Assembly (NCBI GenBank): GCA_022749755.1
Contig: CM040453.1
Coordinates: 11,293,368 to 11,357,367 of the forward strand
Origin: Azadirachta indica
Lineage: Eukaryota > Streptophyta > Magnoliopsida > Sapindales > Meliaceae
Reading direction: 5' to 3'
Length of the DNA: 64,000 nucleotides
The notes under the pieces: generated by a model
What the model was told of the DNA's origin: nothing
Seen by the model: the letters and a program-made list of their open reading frames with translations, nothing else
Database searches by the model: none
Position numbers and translations under genes: made by a program
Shown: positions 62,213 to 64,000 of the stretch, piece by piece
Numbering within the stretch: the first letter of the stretch is position 1
Layout: each line of letters opens with the position of its first letter

Positions 62213-63885
62213 TTATGCACAAGCATGATGATTTGAAGGAATGTTTGTGACCCTAGAAGTTTTTGTATGCTTACTGGTATTCTGCTCAACTCCTAGCCAT
62301 TTTTTGATATATTGAAGCACAGTTTTGTCGCGCAACAGTCCTCGGTGATTAGCAGCGACTCCTACTCTCTCAATTGCTGGGAATCCATCCGCCTAAACAA
62401 AGAACAGAAAGATCTTTTATTCAATATTATTCTTGAATGGAGGAGGAACTAATATTTGAAAGAAGTTTAAAGCTTCAATATTTTGCACACAAGATTCATT
62501 CCAAATGTTTGCAACACAAAACAATAAAATTTCTCTATGTGGGTAAAAATTGCTGTACTTCTAAATAAGCACCTTAAAAACTCGATTCATTTACACGAAT
62601 AACACAGTATTGATAAATGGAATCAGAGAGAGTACCTTAGCTGATTCAGCGGGAACTGTCCCATCTCCATCAACATAAGAATACTGTGGCTGGAAGAAAC
62701 AAACAGTAATGAAAAAATGTCAGAAATGAACATTTGCAAGTATAAATGTTGCCACAACTATGCTTTGAAGTGTGTGAGATTTGGAACACTAAATGTTACC
62801 ACCTCATTCTTCGTTCTTTTGATAAGGATCTTTTCAAATTCATTTCTCTCAAAGCAGATATAAAAATGCGAAGATGAACCGGAGGTCCATCTCAATGTTA
62901 TTGCTCATACAATTGTCTCTTAAGGTAAATTTAGTTACAAAAAGCTTCCCAGTTTCCTAATTGAAAAATAAGAAGAATCCTGAACCAAAAAATGAATTCC
63001 ATCTCAGCAATCTGGTTTGGTCAACTCTAGCATCTTCAAATATACGTTTATTCCTTATTATCTAAATTACCCAAGAGACTGCAATCACTAAACACCTCCA
63101 CAAGACCATGTTGATAAATTCCTTTATTCTTAATTAATTACAGTGTTCAGGCACACTGTCCATGTATCAAAAAGTTAATAAAAGCACATTTTCTCAAAGT
63201 GGGAAAAATGAAAATTTAAACATAAGGAACTGTTTTCTATCAAAGTTATTGAGATATTTCAGGGAAAATTTTACTGAAGCGTAGCTAGAAACTTCAAAAT
63301 CAAAAGATAGTACAATAAGGAACTGATGAATTCTTGACCAAGTTTAACTGCAATGGTCGGAACACTCAATCCTAATTCTTGTGAAGACTCAACCTACAAA
63401 GAAAGCAATTTGTAATTATATGCTTATCATAACACCGTTAAGCAATTATGAGCACTTTTCCATTATTATCAATGATTTAGTGAAAACAACAAGGCTGAAA
63501 CCAGGTCAAAAGGTAGATCATTTACTAATAGACCTGATGTAAAGAAATTCATAAAGATATCACAAAGGGAGATCACAAACATTGATGAGAAAAGAAGCAA
63601 CTATATTTTGGCCAAGTTTTCTTCAATTTCAACCAGCAAGAGCAGGTCAAGTGAATATATTTTTCACTCAGACTTCGCTATTTGGATCATCTAATTATGA
63701 TTGAAAACATGAAGTGGCACGTGTGGTAGATGACATGGCTTAAACATGGAGAGTGTAGGAGCACCTTCTTGTAGCTGGACTTCATAACATGTTATAGATT
63801 CATGATCTTAAGAAAAATTGTATTACTCACCATTGTGTGGCATATCTCAGATAAGTCCTCAACGGGCTCTGTCTCTGAACCATAG
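62213..63885 (-). CDS. LCAT3: LCAT3-like phospholipase A1, 3' exons only (gene continues past the window)
   Basis: Three exons are visible: 63831-63885, 62636-62689 and 62213-62392 (stop TAA), with GT-AG borders and compatible phases. Together they encode the C-terminal ~95 residues: YGSETEPVEDLSEICHTM, PQYSYVDGDGTVPAESAK, then ADGFPAIERVGVAANHRGLL to the end. Plant LCAT3 is a lecithin:cholesterol acyltransferase-like enzyme with phospholipase A1 activity. The catalytic triad Asp is expected in VDGDGTVP and the His in NHRGL, both present. The nucleophilic Ser exon lies beyond base 64000. The match to LCAT3 rather than LCAT1/4 or PDAT rests on the VDGDGTVPAESAK-ADGF and RGLLRD context. Confidence 0.85.
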
Positions 63886-64000
63886 CTGCATTAAAGATAA
63901 ACATCAGATGTGAGTTCATTAACAAATAAAATAAATTTTATTTTATGGAAAGTGTAATTCAAAAGGGAATTAAGTGGCATGACAATTATTTATACGAAGA

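Noticed and set aside
1..64000. CRISPR arrays, bacterial operons, organelle DNA insertions
   Set aside because: Direct repeats here have no regular spacers, genes carry introns, and no stretch resembled plastid or mitochondrial genes.

Overview
This is a 64 kb piece of a nuclear plant chromosome. Genes carry GT-AG introns, intergenic DNA is very AT-rich, and microsatellites, MITE-like elements and decayed repeats are common. The proteins (a BABY BOOM-type AP2 factor, FAR1-domain factor, BAHD acyltransferases, Ycf20-like chloroplast protein, organellar IF-2, LCAT3-type phospholipase) point to a core eudicot, probably a rosid. I could not fix family or species. All models below were built by hand from splice signals and reading-frame phase.

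Layout. 1-507: 3' end of a Ycf20-like gene (+). 1848-16860: a direct tandem duplication of a two-gene unit (FAR1-domain factor plus BAHD acyltransferase, all on -). In copy A both genes look intact. In copy B the FAR1-domain gene is a pseudogene while the acyltransferase stays open. Each copy carries transposon insertions that the other lacks, some with clear target-site duplications. A further fragment of the same neighbourhood (945-1508) recurs beyond the array at 18180-18820. 20141-26484: seven-exon organellar translation initiation factor IF-2 (-), with one probable GC-AG intron. 26.8-38.5 kb: gene-poor AT-rich DNA with two GC-richer islands and a family of uncharacterised repeats. 38896-42919: nine-exon BBM homologue (-), including a 9-nt micro-exon. 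43.2-60.4 kb: 17 kb without a convincing gene. 60445-61400: F-box/LRR pseudogene (+). 62213 to the window end: 3' exons of an LCAT3-like phospholipase A1 (-).

The genes do not form a pathway. They are ordinary plant single genes plus one local duplication. The least explained structures are a pair of inverted degenerate repeat arrays (36945-37292 and 57445-57835), with accompanying repeat-family copies, on either side of BBM, and the transposon-marked tandem duplication. I saw no convincing novel enzymatic or defence system, no CRISPR array, and no rRNA or tRNA gene.
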